A stretch of DNA of 52,237 nucleotides. Source: Candidatus Binatus sp. Its GTDB lineage: Bacteria; Desulfobacterota; Binatia; Binatales; Binataceae. The notes under the pieces were generated by a model, which worked only from the letters and a program-made list of their open reading frames with translations, was not told the DNA's origin and made no database searches. The stretch's first letter is position 1, and the number at the start of each line of letters is the position of its first letter. This document shows positions 16,859 to 24,065 of the stretch, in pieces. A program made the position numbers and the translations under genes. Where the stretch lies: the NCBI RefSeq assembly GCF_036567905.1, contig NZ_DATCTO010000064.1, positions 1 to 52,237 on the forward strand, given 5' to 3'.

Positions 16859-18309
16859 GCGCGCGGTTTGCGACTGCGGGTGCGCGTTTGAGCGTGCGCC
16901 GTCTCAGCCGCCCGGAGTAACTCGTCGAACGATGCGCGAATTGCTGTGACAAGGTCGCGGAGATCGGGCAGCACATCCCAGTCCCCATTGAATCCCCAAT
17001 ACAACCGGCCATCGTAGCTGAGCAGCGCGATGTTGAGCGATTGATCCAAAAACAGCGGCCCGATTGGATATCCGGCCAACAGTCGCGCGCCGATCATATA
17101 AAGCGGGATCTGCGGTCCGGGCACGTTGGTGACGATCAGATTGAACGGGCGCGCCCGCGCCGCCAGACGCATCGCGAGCGACAACAGCGTGGCCGCCGTC
17201 CACTCGCTGACCTGCGCGAGCACCTCTGCTCCCAGCGCCTGCCGCGACCCTTTGAGATCGGCCGTGATTGCGCGGACCGCCTGCAGGCGCCGGCGCGGAT
17301 TGGTTTGGGCGATCGGAAGGCGCGCCGCCCATGACGCGATTCGATTTCCCAGCGTGCCTCGCTCCGACGACGCGCGCACGCTCACCGGAACCATCGCGCG
17401 GAAATCGAGTTGCGCAATTTCTTCAGGAGAAAATCCCCGGCCGCTCAGAAACAATCCAACCGCACCCGCCACCGTGGCCAGCACGACATCGTTTACCGTC
17501 CCGCCCAGAGCGTTCTTCACCCGCTTGACGTCGGCCAGCTCCATCGCCGTCCATTCGAATCGCCGATGCGGGCCGATTGGCTGATTAAACGGCGAATCCG
17601 AAGCTGAAGACATTCCTGCGCTGAGCGTTTCGGTTACCGCGGAAATCTGCTCGCTGATGCGCTCCGCGGTCTCGGCCGGATTTTGCATCGCGCCGAGGAT
17701 TGCTTTGCCCAATTCCAGCGGCCCCGCCAGCCGCCGCCGGGCTTCCTCCATCACCAGCTCGCCGCGCGACGGCGCGGACTGCGGCTGCCACGGCTGCGCG
17801 TCGGGAATCGCCGCGTCCGGCGCCGGACTCATCAGCACGGCTGCGAGATCGACGGCGGCTACTCCGTCGATCATGCAGTGATGGGTCTTGGTGATCATCG
17901 CGAAGCGATCGCCGTCGAGTCCCTCGACTATCCACAATTCCCACAGCGGTTTGCCGCGATCGAGTTGCTGCGAGACGATTCTTCCCGTCAATCGCTTGAG
18001 CTGCTCGTCGCCGCCGGGGCGCGGCAGCGCAGTGTGCCGCACGTGATATTCAAGGTTGAAGCGATCGTCGTCCACCCACACCGGATGATTATCGAGCGGT
18101 ATCCGCGCGATCCGCTGCCGATAACGGGGGATGAGATGCAATCGCGACGCGACGTATTTCCGGATCTTTTCGATATCGATTCCGCCGCCGGCAGTCCGCA
18201 GCGGACCGGCGTCGAAGACCATCACGCCCGCGACGTGCATGTGCGTTTCAGGATATTCGAGGTCGAGGAATGTCCGGTCCAAGGCGCTTAGCCGTTCGTG
18301 CTTGGCCAT
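16846..18309 (-). CDS. Wax ester synthase/diacylglycerol acyltransferase (WS/DGAT) family protein
   Basis: Acyltransferase joining acyl-CoA to fatty alcohol or diacylglycerol to make storage wax ester or triacylglycerol, at the inner membrane or lipid bodies. 487 residues, normal length. The catalytic HHxxxDG is HHCMIDG at 143-149, within TKTHHCMIDGVAAVDLA. Other family blocks: SALDRTFLDLE near the start, GGTVNDVVLATVAGAV, VPVSVR and NLIVTNVPGPQIPLY. Start at 18309 with GAGGAG about 8 bp upstream. The last codons lie within repeat copy D, so the tail may have been altered by the repeat. Confidence 0.9.
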   Translation of the reverse strand: MAKHERLSALDRTFLDLEYPETHMHVAGVMVFDAGPLRTAGGGIDIEKIRKYVASRLHLIPRYRQRIARIPLDNHPVWVDDDRFNLEYHVRHTALPRPGGDEQLKRLTGRIVSQQLDRGKPLWELWIVEGLDGDRFAMITKTHHCMIDGVAAVDLAAVLMSPAPDAAIPDAQPWQPQSAPSRGELVMEEARRRLAGPLELGKAILGAMQNPAETAERISEQISAVTETLSAGMSSASDSPFNQPIGPHRRFEWTAMELADVKRVKNALGGTVNDVVLATVAGAVGLFLSGRGFSPEEIAQLDFRAMVPVSVRASSERGTLGNRIASWAARLPIAQTNPRRRLQAVRAITADLKGSRQALGAEVLAQVSEWTAATLLSLAMRLAARARPFNLIVTNVPGPQIPLYMIGARLLAGYPIGPLFLDQSLNIALLSYDGRLYWGFNGDWDVLPDLRDLVTAIRASFDELLRAAETAHAQTRTRSRKPRARHG

Positions 18310-18387
18310 CGCGTCAGCTCCTCGCGTCGGGCTCGTGATGATGCGGTTTTAGCAGGAAGCCCGCTCGCATGACCATCGTCGCCCGTG

Positions 18388-18418
18388 GGCGATGCGTCCG
18401 CGTTGCACGCCCGGAACC
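18388..18418 (-). repeat. 31-bp dispersed repeat, copy 2
   Basis: Same orientation as copy 1 at 16294-16324, with 29 of 31 identical bases. It is 79 bp upstream of the acyltransferase start. Similarity stops sharply on both sides of the unit. Confidence 0.6.
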
Positions 18419-18467
18419 AAACCGATCGCGAAAAAGAAAGTTGCGCAGCGCTGGTTGCCGGAGCCCC

Positions 18468-18767
18468 TCAGGGTACGGCGTGGAAGATGCCGATCGCACC
18501 CTTGTATGCGCGTGCGATGGCATGATCCACGAAGGGGTAGTCGCCCGCTTCGTGGACGGTGAACTCGAAGACGGCCCCATCGCCGGGGCCCACCTCAAAA
18601 CTCTGCACCCCGTGGAATGCGTTGGCGGGGTTTCCGCTTCGATAGACCGTGCTGAACACGGTGCCGACAACGTGAAAGGTAGAGGTGCGCTTTGGGCCTA
18701 TGTTCACGAAGAAAATGCGCACCGGCCGGCCGACTTTTATCTGGATCGGGTGGTCGGCATATTTTTC
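18468..18767 (-). pseudogene. 3' part of an interrupted NirK-like copper oxidase gene
   Basis: About 97 codons (ADHPIQIKVGRPVRIFFVNI to the stop) form the second cupredoxin domain of a copper nitrite reductase-like multicopper oxidase. STFHVVGTVFSTVY holds the His of the NirK C-terminal copper site, and AGDYPFVDHAIARAYKGAIG matches the family's C-terminal block. Translation from the left could only start inside the insertion element (MGATVKRDIPEKY), so this half is not normally expressed. It continues in frame with 21434-21651 once the element is removed. Confidence 0.85.
18760..18767. repeat. Target site duplication, left copy
   Basis: TATTTTTC immediately outside the left terminal inverted repeat; identical to 21434-21441 on the right side. 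Eight bases is the duplication length known for IS1595-family elements. Confidence 0.9.
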
Positions 18768-18791
18768 CGGAATGTCCCGCTTTACGGTAGC
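18768..18791 (+). repeat. Left terminal inverted repeat of the IS1595-type element
   Basis: Starts CGGAATGTCCC, then GCTTTACGGTAG. 20 of the first 23 bases match the reverse complement of the right end. Confidence 0.9.
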
Positions 18792-18962
18792 GCCCACAAG
18801 CGGTAGGATTGGCTAGCGTGACAGGCCGGTGCAATTCCAGTAAGGTTGACTTGTCCTTCGCGCGACCGTATTTAGATTGCCCGAAGGGGAAAGCCGATGC
18901 TTAATATTTACGGAATCAGCGTAGTCCCGCAGATTGATCAGAACGGGCGCACAACGCTCGTT

Positions 18963-19517
18963 TTAGATTTGAACAACTTGGTTGCCGACCCCAAGAATGA
19001 AGTCCCCAATCTCATGAATCAGACCGAATTTGAGAGCTTCTTGGGGCGGCAGATAGACTTCTCTAGTCCGCTTAGCAAGTAAAATTTCCTCGCTCAAATT
19101 CGCTCGCTCCTTGAGTATTCGTTCGGTTCGTTCGTCTTCGCCAGACGCATAAACCAAGTTCGTCTTTAACTGCTCTGCGTTAACAGATTGGTATGGTCCG
19201 ACGGTGGTTGAATGCACCATAAACATTGAATTTGCTGAGGCATATCGAATCTCAGCACCTACAAAAACGACGGTCGCGATTGAAGCGACTAATCCCGTCG
19301 CGTGCATGATCACTTTCGTAGGTAACGCGCGGATATGGTTGTAGAAATAAATTCCATCGGCCACGGAACCGCCAAGAGAATTCAAGCATAGATAGATGTA
19401 GTCCGCCTTTTTGTTAGAGGCGATGTTGAATGCTTGGCAAAGGCGCGTGACCCCGTTTGAGTCGATAATCCCAGTATAACCATAGTAGGCAACGTTCTTT
19501 CCGGTCAGGTCGATCAT
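18963..19517 (-). CDS. ClpP-like serine protease (passenger gene)
   Basis: 184 residues with the ClpP/crotonase fold pattern: NSLGGSVADGIYFYNHIR (about 46-63), nucleophile Ser79 in GLVASIATVVFVGAE, and His102 in MFMVHSTTVG. The third ClpP residue is unclear: the segment corresponding to RDRFLSxxEAxxYGLV reads REVYLPPQEALKFGLI, so the usual Asp appears to be Glu. No Clp ATPase is carried. Without a partner it could cleave only small or unfolded peptides, or process an element protein; this is inference. It overlaps the P63C gene by 4 bp and is last in the element's operon. Confidence 0.8.
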   Translation of the reverse strand: MIDLTGKNVAYYGYTGIIDSNGVTRLCQAFNIASNKKADYIYLCLNSLGGSVADGIYFYNHIRALPTKVIMHATGLVASIATVVFVGAEIRYASANSMFMVHSTTVGPYQSVNAEQLKTNLVYASGEDERTERILKERANLSEEILLAKRTREVYLPPQEALKFGLIHEIGDFILGVGNQVVQI

Positions 19518-20479
19518 TCTTCTCCCCTTTCGTTCGATTCGATGAGTGCAAGTTCGCCTTGTGGTGCTGGGAAAACACGTCTAAAAAGACGCTCAAATAC
19601 CGTCCAGTTTGGCGATGCTTTCATCAGAGTTAAGACCGCTAGCACCTGTTTTTCAAGATGCGGATTTCCTATGTTCTCAGTGAGATACTGATGATGCTTG
19701 CGGCGACGCTGGCCCTTCTCGTTTGGCGGATTCAGGCGTTGTAGCTCGGGCAATACACCTGGTGGCAAGTGCGCATAGATAAGCTGATTATTCAATTTAC
19801 CCACGTACCGTGGGCCGCGAGGCCCTTTGGTTGATGGATCGGATGCCCACGTCCAATTTCTTAGTCGGAACAATTCCTTGAAATATTCGATCGGAAAACG
19901 TTGCGTCCACGGCAAAAACTCGGGCTGAATGTAAGCCTCTAAAATGCGCTGAAGTGCATCTCGTTCGCGTTCCTCTTGGTAACCGGTTGCTTCATCTATC
20001 AGCGCGATAATACCGACACCCGCCAGACCGCGAAGAAGACGATCGCACTGTTCAGCGATCCGCACCTGAGATTTAGGCAGTGCGCCCTTGTCCCGCGCTT
20101 CAACGAAGACCCTGCAAACTTCTGGAAGAATGCGAGCATCAAATCCCAGTGCATATCCGCTACCGCCCTTTCCGCCTTTCTCGGTGCGGCGACCGCCCGT
20201 TCCTAATGGGCGAAAAAGTACGGGTTTCGACGATCGCCTTAAGTCTTCGGAAATAAAGGGGATTAGGTTGGGTGAGGCCAAGAAAACCGGCAAATCTGCG
20301 ATCGCTGCTTTTTGCGCTACCCCGCCAGCTGGTCGCGAACGCCCGATGGCCTGCAAGAGCGTCTTTTGCGTCAGGACGCGCGTTTCGTCTTCAAGGACCG
20401 CAGAACCTAATTCAACATCACCGATTTTGACCGGCGCCTGTCGAACCGCACGCAGAATCTTTTCTCTTTGCTCGCTCAT
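19514..20479 (-). CDS. P63C-domain protein (passenger gene)
   Basis: 321 residues, intact. The C-terminal half carries a P63C-type domain: YQEERERDALQRILEAYIQP (about 167-186), PWTQRFPIEYFKELFRLRNW, YVGKLNNQLIYAHLPPGVLP and KHHQYLTENIGNPHL. The N-terminal half (SAVLEDETRVLTQKTLLQAI, LASPNLIPFI) resembles the region that precedes P63C in phage and plasmid proteins. The domain's biochemical role is not established; it has been linked to phage antirepressor-like proteins. It starts within the transposase stop (4-bp overlap), so it is expressed with transposition functions. Confidence 0.85.
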   Translation of the reverse strand: MSEQREKILRAVRQAPVKIGDVELGSAVLEDETRVLTQKTLLQAIGRSRPAGGVAQKAAIADLPVFLASPNLIPFISEDLRRSSKPVLFRPLGTGGRRTEKGGKGGSGYALGFDARILPEVCRVFVEARDKGALPKSQVRIAEQCDRLLRGLAGVGIIALIDEATGYQEERERDALQRILEAYIQPEFLPWTQRFPIEYFKELFRLRNWTWASDPSTKGPRGPRYVGKLNNQLIYAHLPPGVLPELQRLNPPNEKGQRRRKHHQYLTENIGNPHLEKQVLAVLTLMKASPNWTVFERLFRRVFPAPQGELALIESNERGEE

Positions 20480-21354
20480 GCTCCCAACCCCCTTGCCAGA
20501 GTAATTTCAAAGACGTTTGCAACTTTGCGAATGTTGTATCGGTAGCTGAACTCATCAAGGTATCGCGGTAGATAACGCTTACTGAGCCGGTGGTACTGGC
20601 CCATCAGGCCCCTCCTGAGCAATGCCCAATAAGATTCGAGCGTGTTCGTATGGATGTTCCCCGAAACGTACTCAACTTGGTGGTTGACGGTCTGATGCCT
20701 AATGAAAGCGGATAGACGCCAGTAAGACTGCATTTCGTCCGTCATCACCGTTGTGCCTTCGGCTTCAACGTGCTCGCGAATAAACTGAGTCAGCGTCTTG
20801 GCTTTGACGTTCGGAACAAGTCGAGTGATAACCTTACCGCCGCGCTGGACCGCGCCAACAACCGCGAGCTTCTTGGTGCCGCGTCCGCGTTTATTGTGTG
20901 GCGCTTCATCGGCGCGCCGAGCCCGCTTGCGAGGTTTTCCGCCGATGTAAGTTTCATCGACTTCAACAACGCCTTGCAGTAGCGCGCGCTGATCCGGATG
21001 CTCTTCCATAGCGCGTCGAATCCGCATCGCCATGAACCACGCGGTATCCTTGTTAACTTCCAGATCGCGGCCAAGCTGGCGCGCCGCGATGCCCTTCTTT
21101 GCGTTCAGGATGAGCGACAGCGCCAGAAACCACTTCTGCAACGGCAGATGGGTGTGATGGAAAATCGTCTTGACCATCGCGGAAAAGCTAGTCTTGCAAT
21201 TGTTGCAATGATGCCGCTGTTCCTTCGGCATCGCTGTAGAGCGATCCGATCCGCAGTACGGACAGACAGGTTTGCCGCGCCAACGCACGGCCTCGATATG
21301 TGCGATGCAATCCGATTCTTTAGGATAAAGCCGATAGATTTGAGCGATGTTCAT
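20476..21354 (-). CDS. IS1595-family transposase
   Basis: 292 residues. An N-terminal zinc ribbon (Cys31, Cys34, Cys50, Cys53) precedes a DDE catalytic core: Asp133 in VEVDETYIGGK, Asp206 in VMTDEMQSYW and Glu240 in HTNTLESYWALLRRG. This is the ISXO2/IS1595 arrangement. It catalyses cut-and-paste or co-integrate movement of the element using the terminal repeats. The ATG at 21354 is directly preceded by an inverted repeat (21355-21386) that would bury the ribosome-binding site in RNA read in from outside. Confidence 0.95.
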   Translation of the reverse strand: MNIAQIYRLYPKESDCIAHIEAVRWRGKPVCPYCGSDRSTAMPKEQRHHCNNCKTSFSAMVKTIFHHTHLPLQKWFLALSLILNAKKGIAARQLGRDLEVNKDTAWFMAMRIRRAMEEHPDQRALLQGVVEVDETYIGGKPRKRARRADEAPHNKRGRGTKKLAVVGAVQRGGKVITRLVPNVKAKTLTQFIREHVEAEGTTVMTDEMQSYWRLSAFIRHQTVNHQVEYVSGNIHTNTLESYWALLRRGLMGQYHRLSKRYLPRYLDEFSYRYNIRKVANVFEITLARGLGA

Positions 21355-21386
21355 ACAACCATCCCACCGTGTGATGGGACAGTTGT
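21355..21386 (-). promoter_or_regulatory. Hairpin in the transposase leader
   Basis: ACAAC with GTTGT, and TCCCA with TGGGA, pair around a short loop, ending one base before the transposase ATG. The GGTGGGATGG purine stretch, the only Shine-Dalgarno-like sequence, is inside the stem. Such leaders in other insertion sequences block translation of read-through transcripts. Confidence 0.5.
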
Positions 21387-21409
21387 ACCAAAATCAACCG
21401 ACAGTGTCA

Positions 21410-21433
21410 ACTACCTTAAACTGGGACATTCCG
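21410..21433 (-). repeat. Right terminal inverted repeat of the IS1595-type element
   Basis: On the minus strand it begins CGGAATGTCCC, then AGTTTAAGGTAG. Mismatches to the left end are at positions 12, 13 and 18 only. Confidence 0.9.
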
Positions 21434-21651
21434 TATTTTTCGATGACGCCGTTGAACACCACGAAATCAGGGCGCTCATCCATCATCCGCTTGCTGTCGC
21501 CAGAGACCATCCCGTTCTTGTCCGGATCGCCATAGAATTCGCCCTGCTCGAGCGTCACTTCCTGGGCCTTGGACCATCCGGCTTTGGGATCCACGATCAT
21601 CATCCCATACATTCCGTTGGCGATATGGGTGACCATTGGCGGCGCGCAAAT
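21434..21651 (-). pseudogene. 5'-truncated upstream part of the NirK-like copper oxidase gene
   Basis: Encodes the end of the first cupredoxin domain: CAPPMVTHIANGMYGMMIVD, with the Cys, His and Met of a type 1 copper site in the NirK order, and KAQEVTLEQGEFYGDPDKNG, ending ...DFVVFNGVIEKY at the insertion point. About the first 130 residues of a normal NirK are missing. The sequence runs directly into NorB-like code upstream (about 21651-21660), so an older deletion fused the two genes before the element arrived. The first eight bases (21434-21441) are the right target duplication. Confidence 0.82.
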
Positions 21652-21654
21652 GAT

Positions 21655-22230
21655 GACTGCCCGCGCCGTACACCGCATGCACCACCATCCCGAGCAGCGG
21701 CAGCGGTTCCAACGCCGAAAAAAATCCGCCGATCGCGAACCAGTAGCGCGGCGTGCCGATCCAGAAGTAGTGATGGCCGAGCCCGAGGATGCCCGTGCCG
21801 AGCACCAGCGCAACTTCCACATAGAGCCAGCTCTCGACCACGCGCCGCGACGCGCCCACCAGGTGAATCAGGGTCCACACGCCATGATGCATCCGATCAG
21901 TACTTCCCAGGTCGCTTCGACCCACAGATGAACCAGCCACCACCACCAGAACAGGTCGTGCGACATGTTGCCAAGTGCGGGAAAAGCATCGAAGATAAGC
22001 TCCTCGCCCCCGATTTTCGGCGCATACTCGGCGCGCGCCGGATCGTATTGGTATGCGATCGAGTTGTTGATTACGTCGTACGACGGGACGCGCGGGCTGC
22101 CGGGAGTGATTTGCCGCAGCGTGTCGATGGTGAGCGCGGCAAGCACCATCGACATGAAGATTGTGGCGGCGATCGCCCCGGCGCGCCAAAAGAGCGGATC
22201 CTGTATGTAGCGTTGCTCGCGCTCCGTCAT
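21655..22230 (-). pseudogene. Frameshifted NorB-like nitric oxide reductase fragment
   Basis: Two frames together give the middle of a heme-copper NO reductase large subunit. From the ATG at 22230, DLFWWWWLVHLWVEATWEVL (one helix) is read in the first frame until about 21890. Then VESWLYVEVALVLGTGILGL followed by GHHYFWIGTPRYWFAIGG and FSALEPLPLLGM continue in another frame. The His-rich motifs HLWVE and GHHYFWIG are NorB hallmarks. The remaining C-terminal half is deleted into the NirK-like gene. Non-functional. Confidence 0.78.
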
Positions 22231-22486
22231 TGGCGCCCCCCCCGCACCGATGTATGGCAACGAACGGCTACTCTTTACAGAGCAACGTGGAATAACTCAA
22301 GCGAAACATTCGCTCGCGACGACGTTCGGCTCACCGCTAACTCCAATTGGCGAACAGCTTTTGAGATAAACCAGAACTCAAATAGCATTCGCCGGAATCA
22401 CGCAGACGCCGAGAATCGTTTTACCTGCGTGCCCGGGACGCCTCACGATCATAAGCGCCTCTTACTTGTCGACCTCGTGGACGCGA

Positions 22487-23092
22487 TTACATTCCACCGC
22501 CACCCATTCGACCACCAGCGCCCATCATGGCGCCTACCAGGTTCAGGTAAACATTCCCCGAGCCGTCCGTTGCGAGAACGGTGGTTCCTGCTCCGTTCGC
22601 GGTGGAGAATGCGCCGGTCCCGCTATTCACGATGTATGACCCGTTGAAGGTGGTTGGGGTTGACGCCGATCCCACCTGACAAAACAGGCCCACATCGCCC
22701 AAACTTACGCTGTCGTTGTTCGCCGCAGTCAGAGTAATCGTGCCACTGGCGCCATAGCACGAGCCGCCGTTGCCGTTCTCGATCGGGTTGGCGTTGGAGA
22801 AATTCAGCGTCGCGCTGAAGGAGCCATTGCCCATGCCCGTACCGAGTAAAGTTCCAGTCGCGCTCTCTGTGCAATTGCTTCCGGTGCAGTTAGTAGAGCC
22901 AGTTCCGATACCCGATCCGCTGATTCCCTTCATGTGCTGGCTATGTTTGTTGCCGCCGCCGCCTCCGCCGCCGCCTCCGCCTCCGCCTCCGCCCATGGCA
23001 AATGCCGGCACGGCCGCAATTGTGACGAAGCATGCGACAAGAATGATCGACCTGGTAGCGTTCAGAACCGCGGATAAGTTGGATTTACGCAT
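22487..23092 (-). CDS. Secreted glycine-rich protein
   Basis: 201 residues. A Sec signal peptide (SIILVACFVTIAAVPAFA, cleavage after AFA) is followed at once by a run of 14 glycines encoded by a GGN repeat (about 22954-22995), then a Gly/Ser/Thr/Asn-rich region with three cysteine-containing loops (STNCTGSNCT, SCYGAS, LFCQV). GAGGTG lies 6 bp before the ATG. No family recognised; composition suggests an extracellular or surface protein with beta structure. The trinucleotide repeat could vary in length between strains. Its 3' flank (22231-22486) has nothing recognisable. Confidence 0.8.
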   Translation of the reverse strand: MRKSNLSAVLNATRSIILVACFVTIAAVPAFAMGGGGGGGGGGGGGGNKHSQHMKGISGSGIGTGSTNCTGSNCTESATGTLLGTGMGNGSFSATLNFSNANPIENGNGGSCYGASGTITLTAANNDSVSLGDVGLFCQVGSASTPTTFNGSYIVNSGTGAFSTANGAGTTVLATDGSGNVYLNLVGAMMGAGGRMGGGGM

Positions 23093-23354
23093 AAAATCAC
23101 CTCAGATAAGTTTTATTTAAGCATGGAAATGCCTTCACGTGCAAACTATGCCCTAAGATTTGACCACGCGAATAAAGCTACCGACGTGCTTTTTCTAAAA
23201 TTAGCGAAGCTTCGCAGGATGGAAAATTGCCGCAGCGGGCTGCTCCGCGCCTTGCGCGCGCGGATGGCGACGGCGCACGCGGCGCAATGCCTGACGGACC
23301 CGATAGCTGAGCCCGCTGAAGTCGTGGGGGTAGCAGCGCCGTCGGTCCGGCAAC

Positions 23355-23828
23355 TTAGCTGATAGACAGACCATTGGTGCCCGCTACCGCGGCGCCAATC
23401 GTAAGCAAACTGAGGATCAGCAATACCCAATGAAGCAGCTCCATCCTCCGGAAAGCGGCCTCCGGGTCTGTGTGGACCGAGCGAATGAACCAGGAATGCA
23501 AAAAGAGCGGCTCGACGACAAACAGCATGAGGGCGAAGATCGTCCACAGAATCACCATGCTATCTAGCCACCAACCCCTCGCCGCAAGCATCGACCTCCA
23601 GAGGTCAAGATGGTTGAGCATGTAGAGACCGGTAATGCCGACGACCAGGACCGAGATTCTGGCTTGCGGTGCGAAACGAGACTCGACGAGGTCGAAAATG
23701 CGCAGCCGGTCCTCCACCGTGTCCATGCGACGGGCAGTCGGCAGGATCACGGTGGTTACCAGAGCGACACCGCCGATCCAATGAACGACGGCAAGCACAT
23801 GCACAGCGATAGCAATCACGAACAGCAT
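23355..23828 (-). CDS. Small four-helix integral membrane protein (CopD-like)
   Basis: 157 residues with four hydrophobic helices: FVIAIAVHVLAVVHWIGGVA, a second near ISVLVVGITGLYML, a third at MVILWTIFALMLFV and a fourth at VLLILSLLTIGAAVAG. His residues in the first helix (HVLAVVHWIGG) recall the CopD/cytochrome b561-like group, which suggests heme or copper binding, but this is weak. It is monocistronic. The 260 bp between it and the glycine-rich gene has only short unsupported frames. Confidence 0.7.
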   Translation of the reverse strand: MLFVIAIAVHVLAVVHWIGGVALVTTVILPTARRMDTVEDRLRIFDLVESRFAPQARISVLVVGITGLYMLNHLDLWRSMLAARGWWLDSMVILWTIFALMLFVVEPLFLHSWFIRSVHTDPEAAFRRMELLHWVLLILSLLTIGAAVAGTNGLSIS

Positions 23829-24065
23829 CAGTCACCAGCGCGAGTGTGTTGCCCAAGGCTTCAGAAGCCTCGGAAAATTCGGTCAGCCATAGTCGAGCCT
23901 TTCACCTATGAGATGCAGGCACAAATTCATCTTCTAATTTGATTCTAGAAAGTATCGCTCGGAAAGAGGGAACGAAAAAACCATAAACGAAGTTAAAACG
24001 ATTTTTTCATCGCCCGGCGCCTTGCGTGCGAGACGCCGCCGGCTCTATGGTTGCCCGGAGGACGT

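Larger units (their letters stand above)
18768..21433 (-). mobile_element. IS1595-type insertion element with two passenger genes
   Basis: 2,666 bp bounded by imperfect 23-bp inverted repeats and an 8-bp direct duplication TATTTTTC. It carries three minus-strand genes, each overlapping the next by 4 bp: transposase, P63C-domain protein, ClpP-like protease. It interrupts a NirK-like oxidase gene. The interior is visibly less GC-rich than the flanks, fitting recent arrival from elsewhere. Intact ends, matching duplications and an uninterrupted transposase suggest it is, or recently was, active. Passenger genes are known in some IS1595 groups; whether this pair has been described is not something I can check here. 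Confidence 0.92.

Noticed and set aside
18897..19082. Plus-strand frame of 61 codons with GGGGAAA before its ATG inside the insertion element
   Set aside because: Two thirds of it is antisense to the conserved C terminus of the ClpP-like gene; no recognised family.
23123..23362. Plus-strand frame of 79 codons between the glycine-rich and membrane protein genes
   Set aside because: No ribosome-binding site, unnatural composition, no family.
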